Below are positions 35,461 through 47,060 of a DNA stretch of 64,000 nucleotides, piece by piece. The position numbers were made by a program, and so were the translations under genes. Every line of letters begins with the position of its first letter. Position 1 is the first letter of the stretch. The stretch lies in contig CM066738.1 of the NCBI GenBank assembly GCA_033961575.1, positions 98,853,478-98,917,477 on the forward strand, written 5' to 3'. Below the pieces are notes generated by a model, which did not search any database, was not told where the DNA came from, and saw only the letters and a program-made list of their open reading frames with translations. Origin of the DNA: Aselliscus stoliczkanus (lineage: Eukaryota > Chordata > Mammalia > Chiroptera > Hipposideridae).

Positions 35461-35800
35461 TCTTTGAGTCCATTTAACAGAAATATTTTGAACTCTCATT
35501 CTATGCAGAACAATCTGCTAGACTTAATGAGTCTATGGATGAGAGAGGGCCAGGGAAGGCTGGTGCCAAGATGACTGAGCTATGGCAGCTGTCCTCAACT
35601 AGGGACTCAGAACCTGGTGATGGAGCAGAAAGACGTGCTGCCCAAATGGTATACAGGTACAAAGAACAAGGGAAAGACGGCAGCCTGGTGCGGACTGTGA
35701 CCTGAAAATCAAAGAAGTGACCTCAGCAGTGGAGGAGCGAGGGTAGCTTTTCAGCCTCATTCCAGCAGTTCAGGCCACAGTAGACAGGCCTTGCCTGGAC
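35461..35800 (-). mobile_element. Possible L2 remnant, antisense
   Basis: TTAACAGAAATATTTTGAAC followed by TCTATGCAGAACAATCTGCTAG resembles the reversed L2 end. The right part is weak. Confidence 0.35.
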
Positions 35801-36024
35801 CCGGGGGTTCACAAGTAGGATGAACAGGAAAGAGCCGAAGAACAGGCCAAGGGCATGACGTTTCTGGAAAAGAGGGGGCCATGCCTTAGGCTGCCTATGT
35901 TATCTCTACAAAGTACCTGGCAGACTCTTCAAAGAAACTTGAAAATACATAAGCTGGCCTCTAAGTCTTTCCGCCGGTTGAAAAGCTCCCCAGGCGATTC
36001 TCATATAGACTGGTTACAGGGTAT
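35801..36024. other. Unique non-coding DNA
   Basis: The 112-residue frame at 35855-36193 begins here and runs into a MIR, so it is not a gene. Confidence 0.45.
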
Positions 36025-36275
36025 GTGTTTTAGAATGCCTGGAGCAGGTGATTTGGAGTCAGACATAAGTGAGTTGCATGGGAACCTGTCACTTACTTGT
36101 GTGGCCTTTGACAAGTTATTTAACTCTTCTAAGCCTCTGTTTCCTCATCTATACAATGGAACTAATTATGCCCACCTCAAACATGTATTATGAGGATCAA
36201 ATGAGATAATACATATAAAACACTTAGCGCAGTGCCTGGCGCATAGCAAGAGCGTGGTAAATAATCGCTATTGAT
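36025..36275 (+). mobile_element. MIR SINE, sense, well preserved
   Basis: GATTTGGAGTCAGACATAAG, GTGTGGCCTTTGACAAGTTA, TTTCCTCATCTATACAATGG, GAGGATCAAATGAGATAATA and GCGCAGTGCCTGGCGCATAG follow the MIR consensus closely from head to 3' end. Confidence 0.92.
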
Positions 36276-36427
36276 ATTATTTCCCTTAAGATGGACCTGC
36301 TGATGCCACAAGTATGAAACAGAATGAGAATAAACATGACTTGACCTGGGTCTAGCGTGGCTAGCACAGCTAGAGCTGATGGAAAAGAAGATGGAAAGAA
36401 TAATGGGAGAAGCAGCTTTTAGACCAG

Positions 36428-36660
36428 AGCATTCCAACAGAACTTTCTGCAGTAATGGAAGTGATCTGTATCAGCGCTCTCCAGTCTGTCAGCCACTAGC
36501 CACATGTGGCCATTGAGCCTTTGGCATGTGGATAATGCAGCCACAGAATTGCAATATTTAAATTTAATTAATTAAGATTAAAAATTAAATAGCCACATGT
36601 GTCTAACCGCTACTCCATTGGGCGTTGTGTTCCAGAGAAAGTTCTGTACATTGATGAGCC
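36428..36660. mobile_element. hAT-type MER remnant
   Basis: CAACAGAACTTTCTGCAGTA, GCCACTAGCCACATGTGGCC, an AT-rich centre with TTTAATTAATTAAGATTAAA, and ATAGCCACATGTGTCTAACC show the inverted-repeat layout of a common non-autonomous hAT element. I do not fix the subfamily. Confidence 0.7.
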
Positions 36661-37009
36661 CTGTGAGAGCGTGCTTCTAGAAAAGGTGACTGAATAAAGA
36701 GTCATAGCTGAGATGCTTCAGTGAAACCTGCATCACACGAAGAAAAGATGTAAACTTACACTTTGTTGATTACCAAAGAAAATAGCCCAGAATACCAAAA
36801 TTCGTCTGGGAGCTTGAACTTGAGGCATGGTTAGTCTACTCATATAGATCAATCCCCTAAGACTTCACAGAGGAATTGGACATAGATGAAAACTGTCTCC
36901 CTCTGGAGCCTTATATGACTTTCCCAAGTAGAGGTGGTTTCTCCCTCCTTTGTGTTACCACTACCACTGTTTGCTGCACTACAGCTGTGCCTTTCGCACC
37001 AGGGTAAAC
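36661..37009. other. Unique non-coding DNA
   Basis: Nothing recognised. Confidence 0.45.
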
Positions 37010-37125
37010 AAGTTCCCTGGCTGCCTTTCTATGAGCTCCTTGGGGACAGGACTTATGTCCTGTTTGTTGTTGTGTCCCCAAAGACACAAATAATATGGGT
37101 GATTTATTAATGTTTGTGAAAGGGA
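37010..37125 (+). mobile_element. L2 3' end remnant, sense
   Basis: TATGAGCTCCTTGGGGACAG, GACTTATGTCCTGTTTGTTG and ATTTATTAATGTTTGTGAA follow the L2 3' terminal order. Confidence 0.6.
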
Positions 37126-37162
37126 AAGGAGAAGATAAAGGAAAGGAGTTATGAATGAAAAG

Positions 37163-37233
37163 AGGAAGGAAGGAAGGAAGGAAGGAAGGAAGGAAGGAAG
37201 GAAGGAAGGAAGGAAGGAAGGAAGGAAGGAAGG
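37163..37233. repeat. (GGAA)n microsatellite
   Basis: About 17 uninterrupted GGAA units on the plus strand. Confidence 0.98.
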
Positions 37234-38440
37234 TCTCAGAGAGATTGATTAAGGTTACTCTGGTATTAAAAACAGAACCTCCAGATTCTTAGCTATGTTC
37301 ATTTCTCTAGACCACATTGGAACTTCCTGTTAAAGATTCTAAAAGGAAACACTCTTAGTACATGACCACAATGTTCCTGTTTCAAGTTATGAAGCATCAT
37401 TTGACTACAATATTTCCTTTTCCTTCAGTAGCTCAGAAATTCACTTCTAAGAACAGAAGAAACACATAGTTGGATTATCAGAAAGCTGTGTCTTAAAGGG
37501 TAGATGTATCTAAAGACCAAAGAAATAAGGTGGTTGAGGTGATCAGCCAGTGAACAATCGAAGTGATGTATCATTGAGACCCAAGCTGGATACACAAGTG
37601 AAAATTAAAAGGCCCAAAGTCTGGAGGACTCTGTGAAGCCAATGAACTAGTTTAGACTGAGTTCAGGGGACAGAGAGATATACTCAGAGGACTCAGATCT
37701 GAGTGTAACAGGAAAAGTGTGCTACTGCAGCACAAAGGTAGTAAAAGTCCTTGGAGATAATGATTCCAAGGAAAAAATGAGGTTAGAAAGGAATTCAACA
37801 GATTATAGGAACATACATTAAAGGTACCTGTCATGATTGTTGGCAGAAATTAAAATCACAAGCCAGAGAGCAAAATCATGGTTTGGGGTTAGAGTGGTGA
37901 GGACTCAATAGATGACAGAGACAATAAGCTGTATAGTGTAGAAGATTGTCTGAATGGATGTGTAGGTATACAAACAGGTGGAGATGGTCTACCAGGATGG
38001 AGGAATAATGAGGTGAGAGTGGCCATGGGGGTCCAAGGAGCATGCTCCCCTCTCCCGTCTCAGATCATTTGGGGTGTAAGGGATGCATAGCTTTGCTCTT
38101 TTGATCCCCAAGATAATCTGTGGCCCTGCAGAAAGCCAAACTTTAGTTAAGGTAAGAAGTTTAGTGAGTATTTTTGGAAGACATCCAGGCAGAAGAAAAG
38201 GAAATGGGAGAAAGCCCAAGTCAAGTCTCGAAATAAGAATGGGAAAGATGGCTTCAGGAAACTGGCAGGAGAGAGTTTGACAAGGTAGAGCGCCAATGCG
38301 GGAGCAGAAGGAGGTGCACTGGGCCGATGGATCAATGATGATGCCTTGAAATCAACTTAAGTTTGGACGTCTGTGCTCAGCAATGGGCAATCTTCCAGGG
38401 GCCTCTGAGTGGGGAATTCATGTGACAAAAGCTAATGTTT
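37234..38440. other. Unique non-coding DNA
   Basis: No firm repeat. The frames at 37989-38335 overlap on both strands and look like chance. Confidence 0.4.
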
Positions 38441-40125
38441 CCAAAAAATATATATATATATTTCCATTTGGGGTGCTGATCAGGATGAATAGAGCAGGCA
38501 AGAAATTGGGATTAGCATTTCCTTTTCCCTCCTGGGGCCTGTAAAAATACCAATTGACCTCATACACCAGACTTTTCAAATACGAGTCTCTTGAGCTCTC
38601 ATCTTCTATCTTGGTCTTGTAAAGATGTATACATTTTTATAACTACTCAGGGTGTGGCTTAAGTGGGCATTGGTTCTGCTCTTCTGAGTAGAATCAGCTG
38701 TTTTCAACCTTTGGCGTGGTTGAGTAAAAAGCAGTGGATCATTCAAGGTGTGGTTCCTCCAACCCAGACTGCTCAGCATCTGAGTTATGTTGACTAGATT
38801 GTCGGGTCACTGCCATCATTGCCCAGAACACAACCTTCTAATGGCCAAGTCAACGCACCACATGGCTATGGCACCTGCCTTAAAAAGTCAGGAGGAGAGA
38901 AAAGGGATACCGGCACAGGTCAGTGTGTCAAAGTAAAACCTTTTATCTTCATCCTGCCACCTTATTTGTCATTTCCATACGGGACACTGACAGCTGTCAG
39001 TCAAGCAAGACTTACCCTGCTGCTGGCAAATCTCAAGGCAGACCAAAAAAAAGAGACTAATGAAAGCCTGTCTTAATTAGGTGATGATTAAACATTCCAG
39101 CCAGAAACTTCCAATCAACCTGACAGAACACACCCGTTCCACACAAGGTTTTGCAGCAATATTCCAACAGACTGATAAGGTTGTATAAGATTTTGCCTGT
39201 CTGGGAATTGAAAAAAAACTTCCACATCCTCTTCAAGTACCTTGCAGGTTTGAGGTGAGGATTAAGCAGGCATATACCTAAAGGGAATCAGGAAACTGAG
39301 GCATCCCTGGGGAGTTGCTTCCTCTTTCCCTGCAAGGGATATTGGGTTACAGTGATCTTTGTAAGCACACTCAGGGGTGGAAAAGAAGCCAGAGAAGGCT
39401 CCCCACTTCACAAGTGGTGTGTATGCTCTGGGAGAATGAATGACAATAGAACCGTGGTCCTTAATTTTCTTCCCTAATGGTGAGGAGAGGGGCATAGGCT
39501 AATTACCTGTGTACCTCTGCGCCTCCTCGCCTTCACGAGCTCTCATTGGCAGAGTACCGTTCTCACCTCCACGCAGCATCTCCTGAGTGAGTGTCTAGGC
39601 CCCAGCCAGCTCTGCTCCCACTGAGACTTCTGAAGAGAGCACTTCTCTTTCCCAAAAGGCAAGTCGAAGAAAGGGTTGTGTGCCTATTAACTATTGTTAA
39701 ACTCAAATTTTCCTATCAAGCAAGTTCATGGCATGCAGAGTTTTAAATATAGGAAGAGCGTTTTCACAAAGCCTGTATTAGATTAGCTCTCTGCCTAACT
39801 GATATAATTAAATATTGAATCGACCCAGAGTGCTGCATATTACTTTCTGGTGGGATCTGTGCCACCAAATACTTGAAAGTCTTTTGTCACTTCCCTACTG
39901 TAATGGAGCAAATGAAGCTACAGCTCCCCAGGCCTCCTCTGACCTAAAATTATTCCAATGCTGAAATGCTTTTCCAGGCACCTCACCAATCATCTGTGAT
40001 CTAAGCCTTAAATCAGGCCATCACTTGAAGTTCCTGGGGCAGCCTGGATGGGGCTGAAGGGTGACACTTCTAGAAAAAATTCCTAAGTTCTATTCTATTT
40101 CTATTTTGTAGCTGTCACCAATCTA
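38441..40125. other. Mostly unique DNA, parts possibly conserved
   Basis: A short (AT)n run lies at 38449-38462. The segments 39050-39250 and 39680-40060 are repeat-free, with TTAATTAGGTGATGATTAAAC near 39074 and TGATATAATTAAATATTGAA near 39800. They could be conserved regulatory DNA, with weak support. Confidence 0.35.

Positions 40126-40172
<47 letters not shown>
40126..40172. repeat. (CA)n microsatellite
   Basis: About 22 AC units. Confidence 0.97.
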
Positions 40173-41159
40173 CAGAGTGGGGCATTCTTTGAAGTGTTGT
40201 TCTTAATTCTTAGAAATCTTACCATAACTTATACGTTTTCTCTTTTCCACTAAACTCTAAAATTAATAAGAGGCAACTTATAAAAAAGGAAAACTAAAGT
40301 CTCTGAGGATGTCAACATAGGAAACGCATGGGACTAAAAGTTGCCTGCATGATTCAGTTGGGGAGGTTTCTGTAGGAAGATTTACAAAGAATTAAAATTT
40401 CCACTAATATTATGAAAGTTTGCCTAATTCCACTCCTCCCTCTTAATATTACGTGGGGTTTTTTTTGTTTTTTTTTGGTTACTTCTCCTTTGTTTCCTCT
40501 GAGATAAGAGCCTAATGTCCATTTTTAAATTTTCCATTCCCAAACAAAAGCAGCCACAACATTTTCAGTCAACTTCAAAAGCATTTTTTTATGCCCCTTT
40601 ATGAGTTGGTATATTTTCCTCTGTCCATGAGATTGAAATCACTTTGTGAAAGCTGAGAAAACTTGCTCTGAATTTTTTAAGAGGTTTGGCACGTCCAACC
40701 AGAAAACTTGTCCGTGAAGAACAGGAACATGTGACTTGAAGTTTCTGTCTTCCAAGAAAAGGGTTGGTTGCTGGTTGCCGTAAAGGCTCTGATACCCACG
40801 ATGTTTTCGTTCTCCAAGGACACTGAGAGGCTTCTACGTCTGAATCTAGCATCTTGTGTCCCAACTAAAAATGTTTCCACCCTGAGGACCCTTTCTTTGG
40901 GGGACTGCTTGCTGTCCCCTCCTCCTGCCCCAAATAATTTGTGATTCTGAAGTTCTCAGAGTAACGGACCTGACTGTTGGGGTCAGTGTTCACACAGATT
41001 AAGTATTTTCCAGAGCGTCTTCCAAATGTTCTCTACCCACTGTTCCAAATACTTTCTCATCTATAGGGGAAGTGGCCTACCTACCTGGAGCCCTGATAAA
41101 TAAGGATGTTTCTCTCAGGTTTAATGTTTGTACCCGTCATTTGCTTCTTGGATCTCACG
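40173..41159. other. Unassigned DNA
   Basis: T-rich runs lie at 40458-40479. No family or gene recognised. The minus-strand frames at 40589-40880 overlap each other in two phases. Confidence 0.4.
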
Positions 41160-41590
41160 TCCATTCCCCGTCCTGCCCCTGTTCTTCTCTCTGGAGAGCT
41201 AATCTCTGCATGTGACATTTCCCAGCCTCCTTTGCTCATTGGCTTCCATTAAGGTTAGATCAATGGGAGGCACTGGTGGGAACTGGGAGAGGCCCACCTC
41301 ACTGCATCTCAGGTGGCACCTCCAGCAGCTCCCCAGAGTTCCAGCTCCTGGCATGGTCCCGGCTCACACCAGGCATTCTCCACCATTCTAGCTTCTGTGT
41401 ATAGAACACCTGGACCCCTGTGTCCGTCCTTTACTAATCCTATTACCTTAAGAGTAGCAGCAGCCTGCCTGTTTTCAGCTCTCCCACCTGCTCTGTAGCA
41501 AATTCCCTTTATTAAATTTCTTCCATTGAAATACCTGGCTTGGAATCTCTTCCGATTCTCACTGGATCCTCCCCAATAGTGTTCTTCATT
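41160..41590 (+). mobile_element. Possible old LTR
   Basis: The pattern resembles a known old LTR-like repeat: CTCCTTTGCTCATTGGCTTC, AGATCAATGGGAGGCACTGG, TCCAGCTCCTGGCATGGT, and an end with CCCTTTATTAAATTTCTTCC and CTCACTGGATCCT. The family is not named with certainty. Confidence 0.45.
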
Positions 41591-42144
41591 CCAAAATTTA
41601 TAATTAAAGATTGATCATTTAGAAAACAGGTAGTGATGAAAGAAGAATAATGAAATAGAAATTGATGCCACACAAACACACACAGAGAAACACATACTGG
41701 TCCCTTACGCCATAAGGGACCTCAGTGGTAAGCATGAGCTTGCTACCTGTACTGAGACGTGAGGAACCTGAGTCCAGCAATGCCCAGACACACATGGTAT
41801 CAGCAGTGGCACCAGTGTGAGAAGCCAGATGTCCTCTAGCTCTGCTTGATGGACCGTGTTCATCACATAGAGCACCATGGAGAATTCAGACAATTTTCCT
41901 GATAACAGGACCATGAAAGCCTTTGCTGTTGTCATTGTTCCATTGATGCCCAAAGGCACTAACCCATTTTACAGGCTAGAGTTACCCAAAGTCAGTGGCA
42001 AAGTACAACCAGTATATATTCAAAGAGCCTATTTTCCTAGGAATAGTAAAAAAAAAAAAAAGTTCCCTTTTTTCTCTCAGCTAAAATTAATACTATATCT
42101 GAAAATAGTGGAAAGGATGAAACTCACTACCTTAATTTTTATCC
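41591..42144. other. Unassigned DNA
   Basis: A 14-bp A-run lies at about 42049-42061. No family or gene recognised. Confidence 0.4.
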
Positions 42145-43083
42145 TAAGATTTTTTTAGAGCAGTTTTAAGTTCACAACAAAATTGGTAGGAAGGTACAAA
42201 GAGTTCCCATATACCCCCTGGGCCCACACATGCATAACCTCCATCATGATCAACATTCCTCACTACAGGTACATCTATGACCAAGGATAAACCCATTGAC
42301 ACCCCATAATCACCCACAGTCTATGGACTTTACCTCAGGGCTCACTCTTGGCATTACACATTATATGGGTTTGACCAAATGTATAATAACAGGTATCCAC
42401 CATTACAGTATAATACAGAGTAGTTTCACTGTACTGACAATCTTCTATGCTCCACCCACTCATCCCTAGCTCCCCAACCAATCCTCAATCCTTGGCAACC
42501 ACCTGTCATTTTACTGTCTCCATAGCTTTGCCTTTTCAAGACTATCATATAGTAGGAATCATGCATTATGTAATCTTTTCATATTGGCTTCTTTCACTTA
42601 GTAATCTGCTTTTAAGTTTCTGCTATGTATTTTCAAGGCTTGCTAGTGTTTTTTGTTGTTGTTGTTTGCACTGAATAATATTCCATTTTCTGATTATGAC
42701 ACAACTGGTCCATTCTCCTCAACTACCTCTGTGTTGCTTCAAACTTTAGGCAATTATGAATAAAGCTGCTACAGACATTGATGTGCAAATTTTCGTGTGG
42801 ACATAGGTTTTCACCTCTGGGTAAATACCAAGGAGTGTGACTGATGGGTTGTGTGGTGAATATGTTTAGTTTTGTAAGAAACCACCACCTGTTTCCAAGT
42901 GGAGGCGCCATTTTGCATTCCCATCAGAAATGTGTGAGAGTCCTGGTGCATCCTTGTCAGCATTTGGTGGTGTCAGTGTTACAGATTTGGGTCATTCTAA
43001 CAGGGGTGTAGCTATTAGATCTCATTATTGTTTTAATTTGCATTTCCCCAGTCATATATGATGTGGGGCATTTTTTATATGCT
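42145..43083 (-). mobile_element. L1 3' UTR, antisense
   Basis: TTTTTTAGAGCAGTTTTAAG, CCCATATACCCCCTGGGCCC, GTAATAACAGGTATCCACC-like bases, CTCCATAGCTTTGCCTTTTC, TGGCTTCTTTCACTTAGTAA and GGGTAAATACCAAGGAGTGT run in the exact order of the reversed L1MA/L1MB-type 3' end. It reaches CATATGATGTGGGGCATT and then abuts a second L1 copy. Confidence 0.85.
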
Positions 43084-43401
43084 ATTTACCATTTGTATTG
43101 CCTTAATTTTTTTTTTTTAATTTTAATTGTGGCAAAATACACGTAACTAGAATTTACCATCTTAACCATTTTTAAGAATACAGTTCATTAACGTTACATC
43201 CATTCACATTTTTGTGCAGCACAAAACTCTTTTCATCTTGCAAAACTGAAGCTCTATACCTGTTAAACAACAATTCCCTGTCTCCTCTTATGTCCACGTC
43301 CTGGCAACCGCCATTCTAGTTTCTGTCTCTATGAATTTGACCACTCATAGACGTCCTCAAGGGTCGTCTATGTTATAGCACGTGTCAGAATTTCCTTTTT
43401 C

Positions 43402-43540
43402 TTTTTTTTTTTTAAAGATTTTATTGGGGAATTGGGGGAGGGGAACAGCATTGGGGAATCGGGGAAGGAGAACAGACAAGTTCCTCAGGGCCGCTGGTGT
43501 CCCAAGCCAGCTCTTAACCACCGCACCACTCGGCCGGCCC
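43402..43540 (-). mobile_element. Internally deleted long SINE (about 140 bp)
   Basis: On the plus strand it has the T-rich start, AAAGATTTTATTGGGGAATT and GGGGGAGGGGAACAGCATTG, i.e. the 3' end of the long SINE. At GACAAGTTCCTCAGGGCCGC it jumps straight to the tRNA-like head and ends CACTCGGCCGGCCC. About 300 bp of body is missing compared with 27865-28332. No clear target duplication was found. Confidence 0.85.
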
Positions 43541-43787
43541 AAGGATTATATATTTTTTAAATTTGCATTCTATTTTTCATTTTTTGAGGAACCTCCATAC
43601 TGTTTCCCAGGGTAGCTGTACAACTATATTTCCATAAACAGTGGGAAAAAGATCCAGTTTTTCCACATTCTTGTCAAAACTTGTTATTTTCTGATTTGTT
43701 GTTTTTGAGAGGATAGTAGTCATTCTGAAATGGGTATGAAGGGATATTTCATTATGGTCTTGATTTGCAATTTCCTAATGATTAGTG

Positions 43788-43899
43788 TCGGGCCGGCCAA
43801 ATGGCGCGGTGGTTAAGAGCTGGCTTGGGACACCAGCGGCCCAGTTCGGATCCCACACATGAGGGCCAGTGATACTGCCCTCTAAAAAAAAAAAAAATC
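43788..43899 (+). mobile_element. Short tRNA-derived SINE
   Basis: GGGCCGGCCAAATGGCGCGG, the stem region GCTGGCTTGGGACACCAGC, GGTTCGGATCCC-like bases (AGTTCGGATCCC), GAGGGCCAGTGATACTGCCC and an A-tail. The target duplication CCTAATGATTAGTG (14 bp) lies at 43774-43787 and 43900-43913. Confidence 0.9.
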
Positions 43900-44296
43900 C
43901 CCTAATGATTAGTGATGTTGAGCATCTTGTTATATTAAATATGGCCATTTTTATATATCTTCTTTGGAGAAATATCTCTTCAAATCTTTTGCTCATTTTT
44001 GAATGAGTTGTTTGTGGGTGAATGGGTGTGTGTTGTTGTCACTGACTTGTAGGAGTTTTTTATGTATTCTGGATATTAACACCTTATCAGATATACGATT
44101 TGCAAATATTTTCTCCTATTCTGTAAGTTGTCTTTTCACTCTGATAACAGTGTCGTCTGATGCATAGAAGTTTTTATAATGTCCAACTTACCTATTTTTA
44201 ATCTGTTGCCTGTGCTTTTGGTCACATATCTGAGAAATCATTGCCAAATCCAATGTTAGAAAGTTTTGGGTTTTTTGGTTTTGTTTTTTTTTCTGC

Positions 44297-44387
44297 TTCA
44301 TGGATGGTATAACTGACCACTGCAGTGTACTCCTGAAGCTGAAGCTGAATAATAATGAATATCAACTATAATTTAATATATATATAA

Positions 44388-44437
<50 letters not shown>

Positions 44438-44610
44438 TCACAGGATGTAGAGTACAGCACAGGGAATAGAGTCAGTGGAATTGTAACAGTGAAATTGATC
44501 CGATGTCAGAGGGGGAGTGGATTGGGGGAGGGGGGTTATCACATTGTGAGAGATATAAATGTCTGAGTGTTACATTGCTTTGTACACCTGAAACTAATAA
44601 AAATAAAAAA
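44297..44610 (+). mobile_element. L1 3' end, sense, of laurasiatherian type
   Basis: ACTGACCACTGCAGTGTACT, ACAGGATGTAGAGTACAGCA, GGGGGAGGGGGGTTATCACA and TTGTACACCTGAAACTAATA followed by an A-rich tail are the typical 3' UTR of L1 lineages in bats, carnivores, horses and ruminants. It contains a compound (TA)n-(CA)n repeat at 44371-44435 and lies opposite in strand to its host L1. A short GAAAGTTTT repeat borders it. Confidence 0.8.
44371..44435. repeat. Compound (TA)n-(CA)n microsatellite
   Basis: TATATATA steps followed by about 16 CA units, inside the L1 3' UTR. Confidence 0.95.
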
Positions 44611-45035
44611 GAAAGTTTTTTTCCATATCTTTTCTTCTGAGTTTTATAGTTTTAGCTCTTACATTTGGGTCTTTGATTCATTTTGTGTCCATTTTTGTAT
44701 GTGATGTTAGGTAAGGGTCCCATTTCACTTTTCCCAGCACAATTTCTTGAAAAGACAGTACTTTCCCTATTGAATCATCTGGGCACCCTTATCAAAAAAT
44801 CATTTCAGTTTACATGTGAGAGTTCATTTGTGGACTGTTTTATTCCATTGATCCGTGGTCTGTCTTTATACCAGTACCACACTGTTTCGAGTACTCTAGC
44901 TTTGTAATAAGTTTCAAAATCAGCGAATGTGAGAAATCCAACTTTATTCTTCTTTTTGAGATTGTTTTGGCGTCCCTTGAGATTCCATATGAATTTTAAG
45001 GTGGAATTTCCTATTTCTGCAGAAAAAATGCCATG

Positions 45036-45559
45036 GAGCCCTGCCTAATTTCTAAATCCTACTTGAGATCCAGCTTTGTTCCACCATTTTCCAAAGGCCT
45101 ACCTGACTTTCTAACATCCTGAAACTATAGTAATATTCTATTAATATATTTCACTCTAACTGTCACACAGACAAATCAGTGACTTCATACAAAAGTGTAT
45201 CTCTGGCTCAGATCATACTCGTAGACTGAGGTGGGGTGAGTAACTTTACAGAGCACCACTTCTCAAAATGGCGATTCAAGGGTCCAGGCTGCTCTTACTT
45301 CACGGCTATGCCATTAGTGACACATGGTGTCTAAGTCTGACCCAGCAGAGGAATAGCAAGATGGAAGAGGCATGCTGGTTATTAACAGCTTCTACCTGGG
45401 TAATACAAAACTCCATTCACATTTCATGGAATGGAGCTAGCACAATGGCTTGGCCGGGTGATGGCAAGGGAGGCTGAGAAATGTGTAGGAGTGTTTCATT
45501 TGGTAAACACTGTCTCTGACACAAGCACAGACTGTGTGGTACCTTTAATTGGATACTTT
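45036..45559. other. Unassigned, partly repeat-like DNA
   Basis: 45220-45490 (with CAAAATGGCGATTCAAGG, AAGGGAGGCTGAGAAATGTG) resembles an old interspersed element that I cannot name. Confidence 0.3.
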
Positions 45560-45830
45560 GTATGCTTTTGAAAGACATCTCTTGTATTATTGGCTTGTCT
45601 TCCTATTTAATTTTGTGTCTGTCATGGCTCCCAGTTCTACTGTAAGTACTTTGAGAATAGAAACAATATGTCACGCATCTTTGTGTCTCCCTTCATATCC
45701 AGCAAAATGTCTTTTCTATAATTGATTCATTCAACATTCAGTCAATAAATACTTATTGAGTTCCCATTATGTGCACTGTTTTAAGCACTGGGGAAACCTT
45801 GGTGTGAAAAGACACTAAATTCTCCATACT
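45560..45830 (+). mobile_element. L2 3' end, sense, followed by an antisense-like piece
   Basis: TCTACTGTAAGTACTTTGAG, AATAGAAACAATATGTCACG and TTTGTGTCTCCCTTCATATC follow the L2 3' order in sense. CATTCAGTCAATAAATACTTATTGAGTTCC with TATGTGCACTGTTTTAAGCA then resembles the reversed L2 end. The two L2 termini may face each other here. Confidence 0.6.
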
Positions 45831-46049
45831 GAATTTACAAAATCGATTAAATATTCACACAAGTAAAAGTCAATTTGCGCCCATGCTAAATAGTAAAAAC
45901 ACACCAGGTTAAAAAATACTCTTGTAATTAAATTTTAAAACAATGATACTATTGAATAAACTAAAAAAAAAAAAAAAAAATTGTCATGTGGGTGGTGGGA
46001 AATCTTGCCCTGTGGGGATTCCAAGAGGTGGAGAGCAATGGAAGGGTAA

Positions 46050-46210
46050 AGGGATGAGTATAAAGGGATATCTCATTACGATCTTGATTTGCATTTTCCT
46101 AAGAACTAGTGATGTTGAGTATCTTGTTAGATGATATTTGGCCATTTGTATATCTTCTTTAGAGAGATATCTATTCAAATCTTTTGCCCATTTTTGAATG
46201 GGTTGTTTGT
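46050..46210 (-). mobile_element. L1 ORF2/3' UTR junction fragment, antisense
   Basis: GGGATATCTCATTACGATCT, TTGATTTGCATTTTCCTAAG, TGATGTTGAGTATCTTGTTA and TTCAAATCTTTTGCCCATTT repeat the same segment found at 43740-44010. It could be a separate insertion or a copy of that part. Confidence 0.75.
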
Positions 46211-46217
46211 GTGTGCA

Positions 46218-46219
<2 letters not shown>

Positions 46220-46272
<53 letters not shown>
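46220..46272. repeat. (GT)n microsatellite
   Basis: About 26 GT units, adjoining the L1 fragment. Confidence 0.97.
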
Positions 46273-46273
<1 letters not shown>

Positions 46274-46589
46274 GTGGTGCCTGGCAATTAGCAGGTGCTT
46301 CAGAGCTCCCTGGAGGGGTGAGGTTTTCAAACCGCATTCGCCATCTCCTGTACTGTGCCTGGTGTGATAGGCAACATGTCAGAGGTAATAAAGAAAAATG
46401 GCAGTGTAACTACAAACAGAAGAAACGCATCTTTGGTATGTTTCCATCCTGTCAGCAGTTTTCTGTCAGACTAATGGGATTGTATGAATAATTTTGTTTC
46501 CTCTAATAGGAACCCCAAAATACATATATATATAATCTCATCAGGTTGTTGTTATAGCAGTCTATGAAAAAGTGACTGCTAGCATGATG

Positions 46590-47060
46590 AAAAGAGAAGA
46601 TAAGCAACGGAAATGCAAGTAAAATGGAATATTTGTGGACATGATTACTTTAGATATTCATATGGCATCTGTGATAAGGGTGTTGTTTCTGCCTGCTCCT
46701 CTGTACTTGATGAACTATGGGTAGTTATCCGAGAATGGCAGGCATCTTTGTCTTCCTATGGTTTTGTATTGGGAAAGGAATGTGTCTCCTTGACTTGCAT
46801 ATGTTGCTTTATTTATTTCTTTTGCTCCATCATGTGCTTATGAGCTTTCAGTCTGCTCCCGTGGCATAATCCAAATGACTTGGATGGTTTGTAATTGTCA
46901 GCTTCTGAGACGAGAACATGATGGGACCCTGCAGCCCTAAAAACATATCAATTCCAACTCTGAAAATTGTCATTTGAAATTATTTCCGCAAAAGCTCCTC
47001 CTTTTCTTCCAGAATTGTTTGGGGAACTTTATTTGGCTTTTGCCTGAGTTATGAGACAAG
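46590..47060. promoter_or_regulatory. Candidate conserved non-coding segment
   Basis: About 470 bp without recognised repeats. It includes CTTGCATATGTTGCTTTATT, CCGTGGCATAATCCAAATGA and GAAATTATTTCCGCAAAAGC. The composition and lack of decay are like conserved enhancers. A 76-residue open frame at 46613-46843 lies within it but has no start context or domain. Inference only. Confidence 0.28.

Larger units (their letters stand above)
43085..45035 (-). mobile_element. Second L1 3' half, antisense, with nested insertions
   Basis: It restarts at an L1 3' UTR (TTGTGGCAAAATACACGTAAC, CATTCACATTTTTGTGCAGC) and runs into the ORF2 end (ATGGTCTTGATTTGCAATTTCC, TCAAATCTTTTGCTCATTTTTG, CATTGATCCGTGGTCTGTCT). 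Two SINEs (43402-43540, 43788-43899) and a sense L1 3' end (44297-44610) are inserted into it. Without these inserts about 1.4 kb of L1 remains. ORF2 is broken throughout. Confidence 0.82.

Noticed and set aside
44371..44435. Possible short-spaced repeat array
   Set aside because: Plain TA/CA microsatellite inside an L1 3' UTR, with no spacer structure.
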